Source: Saccharospirillum sp.
GTDB taxonomy: Bacteria > Pseudomonadota > Gammaproteobacteria > Pseudomonadales > Natronospirillaceae
NCBI GenBank assembly: GCA_018402545.1
Contig: JAGYIL010000002.1
Span: 524,573 to 588,572 of the forward strand
Direction of reading: 5' to 3'
DNA: 64,000 nucleotides
Shown: positions 42,790-51,860 of the stretch, one piece after another
Numbering within the stretch: position 1 is the stretch's first letter
Layout of the letters: each line of letters opens with the position of its first letter
Notes under the pieces: model-generated
What the model was told of the DNA's origin: nothing
The model's database searches: none
Seen by the model: the letters and a program-made list of their open reading frames with translations, nothing else
Position numbers and translations under genes: made by a program

Positions 42790-42804
42790 TCCCGGAGGAT
42801 AACC

Positions 42805-43839
42805 ATGTCGACTTCCCTCAAGGCCGCAGCAGCGGTATTGCTGGTCACAGGCGCCATTGCAGGCCAGGCCCAGGCGGGTGCGCACACGCCATCGGCCAGC
42901 GCCTGTCTGATCACGAAAACGGATACCAACCCCTTCTTTGTCAAGATGAGAGAGGGCGCAGAAGCCAAGGCTGAAGAACTGGGTATGGAACTCAAGTCGT
43001 TCGCAGGAAGGATTGACGGGGATCATGAAACCCAGGTTCAGGCTATCGAGACCTGCATCGCAGATGGTGCAGATGGCATTCTGCTGACTGCGTCTGACAC
43101 CTCATCCATTGTTTCCGCGGTCCAGCAGGCCCGTGACGCAGGTGTACTGGTTATTGCTCTGGATACACCGTTAAGCCCGGCCTCAGCCGCCGATGCAACC
43201 TTTGCGACCGATAACTTCGTCGCTGGTGAGCTGATCGGTGCCTGGGCGGCTGCTCAGTTGGGCGATGAGGCCGAGAATGCCCGCATTGCGCTGCTGAACA
43301 TCAACGTGAGCCAGCCTTCTGTCGGCGTGCTGCGTAACCAGGGCTTCCTGACCGGCTTTGGTATCGATACGGGCGACATCAACCGCTGGGGCGATGAAAC
43401 CGACCCCCGCATTGTTGGTCACGATGTGTCAGACGGCAATGAAGAAGGCGGTCGCCGCGCCATGGAAAACCTGCTGGTTGAAGACCCCAGCATTAATGTC
43501 GTTTATACCATCAACGAACCTGCCGCAGCAGGGGCTTATCAGGCGCTGGCGTCAATGAACCGCCAGGACGATGTGCTCATTGTTTCGGTAGACGGCAGTT
43601 GCTCGGGCGTGGCGGATATTCAGGACGGTGTGATTGGCGCCACGGCGCAACAATACCCGTTGCAAATGGCAGCACTGGGTATGGAGGCAATTCTGGAGTG
43701 GGCTGAGAACGGCACCAAGCCAGAGCCGACCGAAGGTAAGGATTTCTTTGATACCGGTGTCTCACTGGTGACGGGTGATCCGGTCGATGGCGTGGAATCC
43801 ATTTCGATTGAGGAAGGCATGAACCGCTGCTGGGGCTAA
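42805..43839 (+). CDS. frcB: Sugar-binding protein of a fructose/ribose-type ABC importer
   Basis: Periplasmic binding protein of the RbsB/FrcB group, 344 residues, with a signal peptide ending near AQA|GA (residue 24). The fold starts [20 protein letters not shown] and includes [20 protein letters not shown] and the ligand loop [20 protein letters not shown] near 250. The GGAGG ribosome binding site is ideal. Two hairpins follow before frcC. The set of permease, single-domain ATPase, kinase and ROK regulator next to it is that of fructose-uptake frcBCAK loci. Confidence 0.85.
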   Translation: MSTSLKAAAAVLLVTGAIAGQAQAGAHTPSASACLITKTDTNPFFVKMREGAEAKAEELGMELKSFAGRIDGDHETQVQAIETCIADGADGILLTASDTSSIVSAVQQARDAGVLVIALDTPLSPASAADATFATDNFVAGELIGAWAAAQLGDEAENARIALLNINVSQPSVGVLRNQGFLTGFGIDTGDINRWGDETDPRIVGHDVSDGNEEGGRRAMENLLVEDPSINVVYTINEPAAAGAYQALASMNRQDDVLIVSVDGSCSGVADIQDGVIGATAQQYPLQMAALGMEAILEWAENGTKPEPTEGKDFFDTGVSLVTGDPVDGVESISIEEGMNRCWG

Positions 43840-43890
43840 TCACGGTAGCGTGAATTCCTTCGGGCGGGAGAGCATGGAAGCACCCGCTCA

Positions 43891-43938
43891 CCCCTGAAAT
43901 CAGGGGGCTTTATTGTGAGGCAGGGTGCTGCCCTGCCT
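43891..43938 (+). terminator. Two hairpins between frcB and frcC
   Basis: CCCCTG-AAAT-CAGGGG followed by GCTTTATT (43891-43912), then AGGCAGGG-TGCTG-CCCTGCCT (43918-43938). Partial termination or 3'-end protection would keep binding protein in excess over permease and ATPase. Confidence 0.65.
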
Positions 43939-43970
43939 ACCCTGTTACGTAGAATTTCTGGAGAGGTCCA

Positions 43971-45044
43971 ATGGCCAAATCCGATTCCAACAGCCCGGTG
44001 CATGAATCGTCATTAGGCAGTGCGCCGGATGCGGTCGCTTCCTTTGAAGACGACCGGGCTGGTTTTATCAAGAAACTGCAGCATACGCTGCACCTGAACC
44101 CGTCCATGGTTCCATTGATTGTCTTGCTGTTATCAATCGCCGTTTTTGGATTATTGCTGGGAACCCGCTTTTTTTCGCCCTTCGCACTGACCCTGATTCT
44201 TCAACAGGTTCAAATAGTCGGCATCATCGCCGCCGCCCAGAGCCTGATCATTCTGACTGCGGGCATTGACCTTTCGGTAGGCGCAACCATGGTGTTGTCG
44301 TCTGTCGTGATGGGGCAATTTACCTTTCGCTATGGCATTCCCGTTCCCATCAGCATTTTCTGTGGCTTGCTGTGCGGCATGTTGTGCGGAATGATCAGCG
44401 GCTTGCTGGTCTCCCGTGTCCGCTTGCCGCCGTTTATTGTCACGCTGGGCATGTGGCAAATTGTTCTGGCCACAAATTTTCTCTACTCAAAGAATGAAAC
44501 CATACGTGCACAGGATATTGAAACCCAGGCATCGTTACTTCAGTTCTTTGGTACAAAAATCACAATCGGTGGGGCTGTTTTAACCTACGGCGTTATTTTC
44601 ATGGTGCTACTGGCCTTCGTGCTTGCCTATGCCCTCAAACACACGGCCTGGGGGCGCCATGTGTATGCTGTTGGTGATGACAAGGAAGCCGCAGAGCTTT
44701 CCGGTGTGAAAACCGGGCGGATTATATTGTCGGTATACATGCTCTCCGGTCTGATCTGCGCCTTTGCGGGCTGGGCACTGATTGGTCGGCTGGGGTCGGT
44801 TTCACCCACGGCGGGGCAATTATCCAATATTGAATCGATCACCGCCGTGGTTATCGGGGGGATTTCATTGTTCGGTGGGCGTGGCTCTATTCTCGGAACG
44901 CTCTATGGTGCCCTGATTGTTGGGGTGTTTACCCTCGGCCTGCGTTTGATGGGCGCTGATGCGCAGTGGACGTATCTGTTGATAGGTGTGTTGATCATCG
45001 GCGCTGTTGCTGTGGACCAGTGGATCAGGAGGGCGACCGTATGA
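43971..45044 (+). CDS. frcC: Sugar ABC transporter permease (RbsC/FrcC type)
   Basis: Inner-membrane permease of 357 residues with about nine hydrophobic spans. Motifs: LTAGIDLSVGATMVLSSVVM (about 98-117) and GRHVYAVGDDKEAAELSGVK near 230, both typical of BPD_transp_2 permeases. A long soluble N-terminal tail of about 45 residues precedes the first span. ATG after CTGGAGAGGTCCA. Overlaps frcA by 4 bp. Confidence 0.9.
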   Translation: MAKSDSNSPVHESSLGSAPDAVASFEDDRAGFIKKLQHTLHLNPSMVPLIVLLLSIAVFGLLLGTRFFSPFALTLILQQVQIVGIIAAAQSLIILTAGIDLSVGATMVLSSVVMGQFTFRYGIPVPISIFCGLLCGMLCGMISGLLVSRVRLPPFIVTLGMWQIVLATNFLYSKNETIRAQDIETQASLLQFFGTKITIGGAVLTYGVIFMVLLAFVLAYALKHTAWGRHVYAVGDDKEAAELSGVKTGRIILSVYMLSGLICAFAGWALIGRLGSVSPTAGQLSNIESITAVVIGGISLFGGRGSILGTLYGALIVGVFTLGLRLMGADAQWTYLLIGVLIIGAVAVDQWIRRATV

Positions 45045-45853
45045 TGCAACCACAAACCCAATCGTCGGGGAATGCGGTAGCCCCGATACTTCATGCTAAA
45101 AACCTGGTCAAGCGCTTTGGCCGGGTTACCGCACTCGATCATTGCGACTTCGAGTTGTACCCCGGAGAGATTCTCGCCGTCATTGGCGATAACGGTGCAG
45201 GCAAGTCAACGCTGATTAAAGCCATCTCTGGTGCTCTGGTTCCCGATCACGGCAAGGTCTATCTGGATGGCCAGGAGGTGCGGTTCACTTCACCGCTGGA
45301 TGCGCGAAAACAGGGTATAGAGACGGTGTATCAGCAGTTGGCCATGTCGCCGGCGCTGTCGATTGCCGACAATATGTTTATGGGTCGTGAACTCAGAAAA
45401 CCGGGTTTCATGGGGCAGGTGTTAAGACAGCTGGACCGCCCGGCGATGGAAACCTTCGCGCGGGAAAAACTCAATGAACTGGGTCTGATGACCATTCAGA
45501 ACATTCGCCAGCCGGTTGAGACCTTGTCGGGTGGCCAGCGCCAGGGTGTGGCCGTTGCGCGTGCAGCCGCCTTTGGTTCCAGAGTGATCATCCTAGATGA
45601 GCCAACTGCCGCGCTGGGCGTCAAGGAAAGCCGTCGGGTGCTGGAGCTGATCTGTGAAGTGAAGGCACGGGGCATTCCCATTGTGCTGATCAGTCACAAC
45701 ATGCCGCACGTGTTTGAAGTCGCCGACCGGATTCATGTGCACCGACTGGGCAAGCGCTTGTGTGTGTTGAACCCGGCTGATTACACCATGAGCGATGCGG
45801 TAGCCTTTATGACCGGGGCCAAAGAGCCCGACGTTGAAGCTGTCGGGGTTTAG
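45041..45853 (+). CDS. frcA: Sugar ABC transporter ATP-binding protein, single domain
   Basis: ATPase of 270 residues: Walker A GDNGAGKST, Q-loop YQQLAMSP, signature LSGGQRQG, Walker B VIILDEP, H-loop LISHNMPH. RbsA/XylG-type importers use double-domain ATPases of about 500 residues; the single-domain form fits FrcA. The ATG overlaps the frcC stop (ATGA) and has GGAGGGCG upstream. Confidence 0.92.
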   Translation: MMQPQTQSSGNAVAPILHAKNLVKRFGRVTALDHCDFELYPGEILAVIGDNGAGKSTLIKAISGALVPDHGKVYLDGQEVRFTSPLDARKQGIETVYQQLAMSPALSIADNMFMGRELRKPGFMGQVLRQLDRPAMETFAREKLNELGLMTIQNIRQPVETLSGGQRQGVAVARAAAFGSRVIILDEPTAALGVKESRRVLELICEVKARGIPIVLISHNMPHVFEVADRIHVHRLGKRLCVLNPADYTMSDAVAFMTGAKEPDVEAVGV

Positions 45854-45855
45854 CC

Positions 45856-46503
45856 ATGGCGAGTATTGCAACTCAAGCGAACGCAGTAGTTGAATTCATT
45901 GATCGCGCTGCCCGAAGCGACCGGCGAACTTTGATCGGTATTGCCGGGCCGCCCGGATCGGGAAAATCGACCCTGGCCGAGGCGGTAGTTCAACAATTGA
46001 ACCGTCGTGCAGGGGATAGTGACCATGCCGCCTTGTTGCCAATGGATGGCTTTCATCTCGACAACGAGCTGTTACTGCAAAGGGATTTGCTGAGACGCAA
46101 AGGCGCACCAGAAACCTTCGACGTCGGGGGGTTGTATGAACTCGTTGTCAGTGCCCGGACCGATGTCGGTGATATCCATTATCCGCTGTTTGACCGTGCT
46201 CTGGACCGGGCGTTGGTTGATGCCGGTTTGCTCAGGTCAACAACGTCTATCGTGGTGTTTGAAGGCAATTATCTGTTGCTGGATGCGCCGATCTGGGATG
46301 GGTTGACGGAGTTGTTTGATGCAACCGTCTTTTTGAAACCGAGTCTGGAAACCCTTGAAAAGCGTTTGATGGAGCGCTGGCTGGGGTTTGGCTTTACGGC
46401 TGAACAAGCCGCGCAGAAGGTTCATGATAACGACTTGAAAAACGCCCGGCTGGTGCTCGAGCACAGCGGGGTTGCTGACCTGACATTGGGCGAAAAGGCC
46501 TGA
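45856..46503 (+). CDS. frcK: P-loop kinase, FrcK-like
   Basis: Predicted sugar kinase of the uridine/pantothenate-kinase-like P-loop group, 215 residues. Walker A is GIAGPPGSGKST (residues 28-39), followed by LLPMDGFHLDNELLLQRDLL and VVFEGNYLLLDAPIWDGL. In fructose loci the corresponding gene follows frcA directly, as here (2 bp gap). It would phosphorylate the incoming sugar; the substrate is inferred from context only. Confidence 0.82.
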   Translation: MASIATQANAVVEFIDRAARSDRRTLIGIAGPPGSGKSTLAEAVVQQLNRRAGDSDHAALLPMDGFHLDNELLLQRDLLRRKGAPETFDVGGLYELVVSARTDVGDIHYPLFDRALDRALVDAGLLRSTTSIVVFEGNYLLLDAPIWDGLTELFDATVFLKPSLETLEKRLMERWLGFGFTAEQAAQKVHDNDLKNARLVLEHSGVADLTLGEKA

Positions 46504-46609
46504 ATGGCAGGTCAGACCGGGCCTCTTGCGCTCCAATAAAATCCCAATAACTGTACAACATCGTCAGAGCGGTTAGACCAGGTTTTGACTGCCTCATTCT
46601 GGGAATCTT

Positions 46610-47566
46610 ATGACTTCATTACTGGATCAACTCAAACAATACAGCACGGTTGTCGCCGATACGGGAGACCTGGAGGCCATTGGCCGATTCAAACCGCAGG
46701 ACGCTACCACCAATCCTTCGCTGATACTAAAGGCGGTTCAATCGGGTCATTACGATGACATGATGGATCGGCTCATCGACACCGTCGATCACCATAACCT
46801 GAATCCCGACCAGGCCGTAACAGAGGTTGCCGACCGGCTTATTGTAGCCATGGGGCAGCTGATCTTGCGTCAGGTGCCAGGGCGAGTGTCGACGGAAGTG
46901 GACGCCCGGTTGTCATTTGATGTTGAAGGCAGCCTCGACAAGGCTCGACGATTAATTGCCCTGTATCATGAGGCAGGCGTTTCAACGGATCGGGTGCTGA
47001 TCAAACTGGCCGCGACCTGGGAGGGCATTTGTGCTGCCCGGGTGCTCGAACAGGAGGGCGTACAGTGCAACCTGACCCTGATCTTCAATTTTGCCCAGGC
47101 CCGGGCGTGCGCAGAGGCGGGTGCCTATCTGATTTCGCCCTTTGTAGGTCGCATACTGGACTGGTATCGACAGGCTGAACCTGAGGTTGCCTTTGAGCCT
47201 GAAGCAGAGCCTGGGGTTCAGTCAGTGCGCGCGATCTACCAGTATTTCAGTGAGCTGGATTACCCGACCATTGTGATGGGCGCGAGCTTTCGCAATGTCG
47301 GTGAGATTCTGGCACTGAGCGGTTGTGACCGTTTGACGATCAGCCCGGCGTTACTGGACACACTGGACCAAACCGGGGGAACGCTGGAGCGCGTGTTAAT
47401 CCGTTCTTCACAGCGAACACCCCGACCGAGCCCGTTAACCGAATCCGAATTTCGCTGGCTCATGAATGAAGATGCCATGGCGACAGAGAAACTGGCCGAG
47501 GGTATTCGCGGGTTCAACGCCGACCAGCAAACCCTGGAGCGCATGATTCGTGAACGAATGGGTTGA
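46610..47566 (+). CDS. tal: Transaldolase
   Basis: Pentose-phosphate-pathway transaldolase of 318 residues, TalB class. The Schiff-base lysine is K132 in RVLIKLAATWEGI, at the same position as in E. coli TalB. D17 in VADTGD, ATTNPSLIL and NLTLIFNFAQARACAEAGA complete the active site. It follows the frc genes and probably channels fructose phosphate to pentose phosphates. A separate 106-bp leader suggests an additional promoter. Confidence 0.95.
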   Translation: MTSLLDQLKQYSTVVADTGDLEAIGRFKPQDATTNPSLILKAVQSGHYDDMMDRLIDTVDHHNLNPDQAVTEVADRLIVAMGQLILRQVPGRVSTEVDARLSFDVEGSLDKARRLIALYHEAGVSTDRVLIKLAATWEGICAARVLEQEGVQCNLTLIFNFAQARACAEAGAYLISPFVGRILDWYRQAEPEVAFEPEAEPGVQSVRAIYQYFSELDYPTIVMGASFRNVGEILALSGCDRLTISPALLDTLDQTGGTLERVLIRSSQRTPRPSPLTESEFRWLMNEDAMATEKLAEGIRGFNADQQTLERMIRERMG

Positions 47567-47598
47567 CCGGGCGCAGTGATCGGCCAGCGCCGTCCGGT

Positions 47599-48804
47599 TC
47601 AGGTCTTGAAAATGGTCGTGGGTGTTTCCCGCAGCAGAGTGTTCTGGTCGATCATGTACTCTGTTGAAATCTGGTAGGAGGCGGCACCAATGGCCCTGGC
47701 GAGATAGGAAAAGTGACCCGGCCGCAGTGCGGGTCGCACCACCCCTTGCAAGTCCAGTTCGTCCAGACTGGATTCCACCTTTCTGACCAGTCGGCTGCGC
47801 ACCGCCACGGGCAAGGCACCGTCGATTACCACGGTTTCGAAATCGATAACGGACAGGGCGGAAACAATGGCATGGGCCAGGCTGCGGCCAGCCCGGGCAA
47901 GCCATTGGCTGAGTTCCGGTTCGAACCGCGACCAGTCTGCATCCTGGTTATAGAGCTGGCGTGCCAGCTGTGCGTCGCGCGCAGCCAGCATATGTTCGAG
48001 CACCACCAGCGAGGCATGGTCTACCAGCCGTTCACCGCCAGGTTCATCCGGTACTCGCATCGGGCCGAAGCCCCCGGAACTGCCCCTGCGTCCAGGGAAG
48101 ACGCCGCCATTGAGAACAATGCCACCGCCTATAAAAGTGCCAACGAACAAATAGACAAAATCCTGCTCCTCCAGTGGCGGACCAAAAATCAACTCGGCCC
48201 GGCAGGCAGCGGTGCCGTCATTTTGCAGCGTTACCGGCCAGGGGACGCGACGTTTCATTTCGGCTTCAAGGTCGAAGGTACGCCATTCATTCATTTCCCG
48301 GACCGGTGCATCGAAATCGGACGTCCAGCTCCACAGTTCGAACGGCATGGCGATGTTCAGCGCCGATATAGCATCAAGTGTGACCTTGGCAGAGGTCAGT
48401 AAAGGGGTCAGGTTTTCTTCAAGAAATTGCAGGGTATTAGCGGGTGTGGGGTAATCGTGCACGGCGCTTGCCTGAGCCAGAACGTCACCGACAAAATTGA
48501 CCACGACCAGATCGAAGGTGCGCCGACCGATTTTATAACCCAGATAATAACGGGCATCCGGGTTCAGTCTCATCGGCACCGATGGCTGGCCGATTCGGCC
48601 ACGAACTGGATTGCCCCTTAGCAAGAGCCCTTCTTTTTCCAGCGCCCGAAAAATGACCGAAACGGCGTTGGCCGATAAACCCGTCATACGGGTTGCCTCG
48701 GCTTTGCTCAGCGCGCCGTGCATCCGCAACAGATGCAGTACCAAGCGTTCGTTGATACCCCGAACGGTCGTTAAATTGGAACCCTTTAGCGGTTGTGAGC
48801 GCAT
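47599..48804 (-). CDS. ROK family transcriptional regulator
   Basis: NagC/FrcR-like repressor of 401 residues. The N-terminal winged helix (MHGALSKAEATRMTGLSANA, about 29-48) is followed by a ROK sugar-kinase-like domain with VGTFIGGGIVLNGGVFPGRR (about 220-239). The Cys-rich ROK zinc motif is not seen. Convergent with the frc-tal operon, which it probably controls by binding a sugar or sugar phosphate. Confidence 0.88.
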   Translation of the reverse strand: MRSQPLKGSNLTTVRGINERLVLHLLRMHGALSKAEATRMTGLSANAVSVIFRALEKEGLLLRGNPVRGRIGQPSVPMRLNPDARYYLGYKIGRRTFDLVVVNFVGDVLAQASAVHDYPTPANTLQFLEENLTPLLTSAKVTLDAISALNIAMPFELWSWTSDFDAPVREMNEWRTFDLEAEMKRRVPWPVTLQNDGTAACRAELIFGPPLEEQDFVYLFVGTFIGGGIVLNGGVFPGRRGSSGGFGPMRVPDEPGGERLVDHASLVVLEHMLAARDAQLARQLYNQDADWSRFEPELSQWLARAGRSLAHAIVSALSVIDFETVVIDGALPVAVRSRLVRKVESSLDELDLQGVVRPALRPGHFSYLARAIGAASYQISTEYMIDQNTLLRETPTTIFKT

Positions 48805-49055
48805 CCGTTACTCTTTGACGTTTGGTTCGGTTGCCCCATTGAAACACTGTGCCAGAGCCATGCCAGTCGCAAACTACTGTTCGACAGGTCAGGCGTTGTA
48901 TTGGCGTGGGGACCTGAGCTTCAGGCCAGGTAAAAGACCAGCCAGCCCTGTGAGTTTGAGCCTCATGATACCACAGCCATTCAGGCTGTCCGCTACCTGC
49001 AAGGTTGAGTGGTGAGGATGCTTTGGTCCGGGTTAATTCTAACGGAAGCAGGTTG

Positions 49056-49075
49056 CGGGCCTGACGACAGGCCCG
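49056..49075 (-). terminator. Hairpin after the PPOX gene
   Basis: CGGGCCTG-TCGT-CAGGCCCG (minus strand) is a perfect 8-bp stem 11 bp after the stop codon. No U-tract. Confidence 0.55.
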
Positions 49076-49086
49076 ACATCGCCGGC

Positions 49087-49743
49087 TTATTTCGCGTTTA
49101 GCGGTAACCGGGGTAATAACAACCCCGCCTGCTGTTTTTCCTGAACGGGCTCACCCCAGTGTTTTTCCAGGGGCATAACGCCGGCCCAGACTGGCCAGTC
49201 TTCGTCGGCTGCCTCGTCGTTTACGCCTTCCGCTCTAATTTTGCACGAGGCCTCGCTGATCAGAATGCGCGACAGGCCGGTGGCCTTCAGTTCGTTGTCA
49301 GTCATCGGGCGCAGGGTGTCCCAGCGATCCGGTGAGATCTTGTCGAGGAAAATGTGCAATTGCCGGGCTTTCTCGTCCGGGTCGGTAACGGCTTCGGCGA
49401 TGCCGAAGAGGGTGGCCGAACGGTAGTTCACCGAGTGGTGGAACGCCGAGCGCGCCAGCACCAGGCCGTCCATCTGCATGATGTTGATGCACACCGGCTG
49501 CCCGGGGGCCAGATTTCGTGCCTTGGCGTGGCCGTGCCAGTAAAGGTAATCACCTTCACGCCAGTGGCAGGTCGGCGTCACGAAGGGCTGGCCATCCACG
49601 CTCTGGGCCACGGTGCACAGCAGCGATTCATCGATGATCCGGTTTAATTGATCACGGTCGTAGCTGGCCCGGCCCGGGCCACGTTTTACATGGCTGGTTT
49701 GGGTGTGCAGGGGGTTGTCTGAATCGGGCAGTCGGGTACTCAC
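49087..49743 (-). CDS. Pyridoxamine 5'-phosphate oxidase family protein
   Basis: FMN-binding split-barrel protein of 218 residues (PPOX class 2-like). GTG at 49741-49743 is used, with AAGGA upstream; the frame is open far beyond but without similarity. Typical segments: RASYDRDQLNRIIDESLLCT, GQPFVTPTCHWREGDYLYWH and RSAFHHSVNYRSATLFG. Divergent from a MocR/PdxR-type regulator, a recurring pair in which the regulator senses PLP. Function may be in vitamin B6 or flavin chemistry. Confidence 0.85.
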   Translation of the reverse strand: MSTRLPDSDNPLHTQTSHVKRGPGRASYDRDQLNRIIDESLLCTVAQSVDGQPFVTPTCHWREGDYLYWHGHAKARNLAPGQPVCINIMQMDGLVLARSAFHHSVNYRSATLFGIAEAVTDPDEKARQLHIFLDKISPDRWDTLRPMTDNELKATGLSRILISEASCKIRAEGVNDEAADEDWPVWAGVMPLEKHWGEPVQEKQQAGLLLPRLPLNAK

Positions 49744-49882
49744 GTCAGTGTCCTTATGGGGGCATGGGTTGGGGGGTGACCGGGGGGCAACTGCAATGGT
49801 GACTTTAGCCTCGGTCTTTGCCAGCATAGGGTGAACTGGTTTGCTCAAAAATAGCCAGATTAAAAATAATTTTGCAGGCCAG

Positions 49883-51337
49883 ATGACCCTCCCTATGACC
49901 ACAAAGCACGCGTTAGCCAGCCTGACCTTCCACCTGACGGACTCGGCAGATCCCTATTACCAGCAGCTGATTGATCAGGTGAAGGACGGGATTCGCCAGC
50001 AGCGGCTGAATTCGGGAGACAAACTGCCCTCGTCCCGCCAGTTGGCGGCTACGCTCGGAGTGTCACGCAGTACCGTGGCCCGGGCCTACGATGCCTTGCT
50101 GGCCGAAGGGTTTCTGGTCAGTGAAGCAAAGCGCGGGCTCTTTGTTGCCGCCAGTGCCCGGGTACTGCTGAATCCGGCGCCACTGGTTCACGGCGTTGCG
50201 CCGGTCAAGTCACCCCCAAAGCTGACGTGCGACTCCGGGGCCGACGCCGCCGCTTTTCCGGCACGGGACTGGGCCGCCAGCATGAGGCGCAGCTGGCTCA
50301 AGCCGGATTTGAATGTACTGGAAGGTGTTTATTCCGGAGGCTACCCACCGCTCAAGGCGACCATTGCCGATTATCTGTTTCGGGTTCGCGGAGTGACCTG
50401 TACCGAAGAGCAGGTATTTGTGACCTCTGGCAACCGCGACGCCCTGAGTATTCTGCAACATACCCTGGATCAGCAAACCACCCATGCCCACTGGCTGGTC
50501 GAGAACCCCTGTTATATGCCGATGCGGGCGTTGCTGAGCAACCGGGCCTCGGGCCTGGGTACGCTGGACGTGGACGCCGAAGGCGCCTCGCTGCCCTTGC
50601 ACGATACGACTGCACAAGTGGCCATCATTACGCCGAATCGACAGTACCCTCTCGGCGTTAGCATGAGCCCGGCCCGCAGACAGGCCTGGTTGAAAGCCAT
50701 GCAGCAACATTCGTCGCTGTGGTTGATCGAAGACGACTACGACACCGAGTACCACTTTCAGGGTCGCACCGGCGTGCCGCTGATGCAGGCCGATACCCAG
50801 GGCCGGTCGTTTCTGGTCGGCAGTTTTTCCAAGGTGCTGTTTCGCGGGTTGCGGCTGGGGTTTGTGGTGGTGCCACCGGGCCAGATCGAGCGGTTTAGGG
50901 CCAGCCAGCAAGCGCTGGGCGCCTCGGCCTCGCTGCCCATTCAGCCGGTGCTGACGGATTTCATGCGACATGGCCGGTTCGACCGGCACCTGAACCGGAT
51001 GCGGCGGCTCTACCGGTTAAAGCGAGACCGGTTGCTGGCGCTGCTGGCAGAGCAGCTGACGCCCTGGGTAACCTGGCAGGCGCCCCAGGGCGGCATGCAC
51101 ATTCGGGTGATGTTGAAGCAAGCGTGGCTGGCCGCCCGAAAACCAGCGCGATGGGACCACCGGGTTGCCAGCGACTTGTTGGAACAGAACATCCGGCTGG
51201 AGGTGTTGTCGGACCACTACGCTGACCCGGAAATGGGCGAGCAGGGATTTTTGCTGGGGTTCAGTAACCCCGATGAGGCAACCATGGAACGGGTGATTCG
51301 GGCGCTGGCTGACTGGTTCGAGCGTCAGTCGGGGTAA
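49883..51337 (+). CDS. MocR/PdxR-type regulator (GntR HTH + aminotransferase domain)
   Basis: Transcription factor of 484 residues. The GntR winged helix is at about 20-85 (LNSGDKLPSSRQLAATLGVS), followed by a class-I aminotransferase-like domain whose PLP lysine lies in VGSFSKVLFRGLRLGFV (about 310). EDDYDTEYHF carries the conserved Asp. ATG 49883 is taken; ATG 49895 is possible. It is divergent from the PPOX gene and probably regulates it in response to PLP. Its 3' end overlaps a convergent gene by 13 bp. Confidence 0.9.
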   Translation: MTLPMTTKHALASLTFHLTDSADPYYQQLIDQVKDGIRQQRLNSGDKLPSSRQLAATLGVSRSTVARAYDALLAEGFLVSEAKRGLFVAASARVLLNPAPLVHGVAPVKSPPKLTCDSGADAAAFPARDWAASMRRSWLKPDLNVLEGVYSGGYPPLKATIADYLFRVRGVTCTEEQVFVTSGNRDALSILQHTLDQQTTHAHWLVENPCYMPMRALLSNRASGLGTLDVDAEGASLPLHDTTAQVAIITPNRQYPLGVSMSPARRQAWLKAMQQHSSLWLIEDDYDTEYHFQGRTGVPLMQADTQGRSFLVGSFSKVLFRGLRLGFVVVPPGQIERFRASQQALGASASLPIQPVLTDFMRHGRFDRHLNRMRRLYRLKRDRLLALLAEQLTPWVTWQAPQGGMHIRVMLKQAWLAARKPARWDHRVASDLLEQNIRLEVLSDHYADPEMGEQGFLLGFSNPDEATMERVIRALADWFERQSG

Positions 51338-51831
51338 AGCTGCAAAATATCGCTGTTGTTCGACAGGTTGGTCACCATCCAGATCTGTTCGAACGGGTGG
51401 TCTTTGGGCACGGTGAAATGATGGCGCAGGGCAAGCATGTCATGGTTGTGCCAAAGCGGGTTGGCATTGCGGATCACCAGCCAGACGCGCCGGGTCTGAT
51501 ACCGTTTTTGCGCCTTGACCATCAGAATGCGATTGAGCGCATGCAGCAGGCGCTGATGCACATCGTCCTGCATCAGTTCCAGTAGCGCCTGGTGAGTGGT
51601 GGGGCTGAGGTCGCGCCCGAGAATGGCCATTGCCTCGACTTCAGAGCCATAGAGATGGGCTATCTCAAGATCGAGGCGCTGGCCGTTCAGGTAACAGGAA
51701 ACGTCGGGCTTGCTGGGCTTGTTATGCCATATATGGCGCAACGGTTCCCCATGCTGCCGCTCCCAGGCGCGCATGAAGACGCGTGCGGCCTGGTGTTCGA
51801 GATCAACCTTTTCCTGCTCGGTCGGGTTCAT
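51325..51831 (-). CDS. Hypothetical protein with PD-(D/E)xK-like motif
   Basis: Unassigned protein of 168 residues. KPDVSCYLNGQRLDLEIAHL (about residues 40-59) resembles the PD...ExK-type nuclease core, although the Lys is replaced by His. C-terminal segments VWLVIRNANPLW and HFTVPKDHPFEQIWMVTNLS have alternating strands and helices. No signal peptide. Follows ilvA with a 29-bp gap in the same direction, so possibly co-transcribed. Confidence 0.6.
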   Translation of the reverse strand: MNPTEQEKVDLEHQAARVFMRAWERQHGEPLRHIWHNKPSKPDVSCYLNGQRLDLEIAHLYGSEVEAMAILGRDLSPTTHQALLELMQDDVHQRLLHALNRILMVKAQKRYQTRRVWLVIRNANPLWHNHDMLALRHHFTVPKDHPFEQIWMVTNLSNNSDILQLYPD

Positions 51832-51860
51832 ACTGGCGGCTCATATCGACGAAAACCGGT

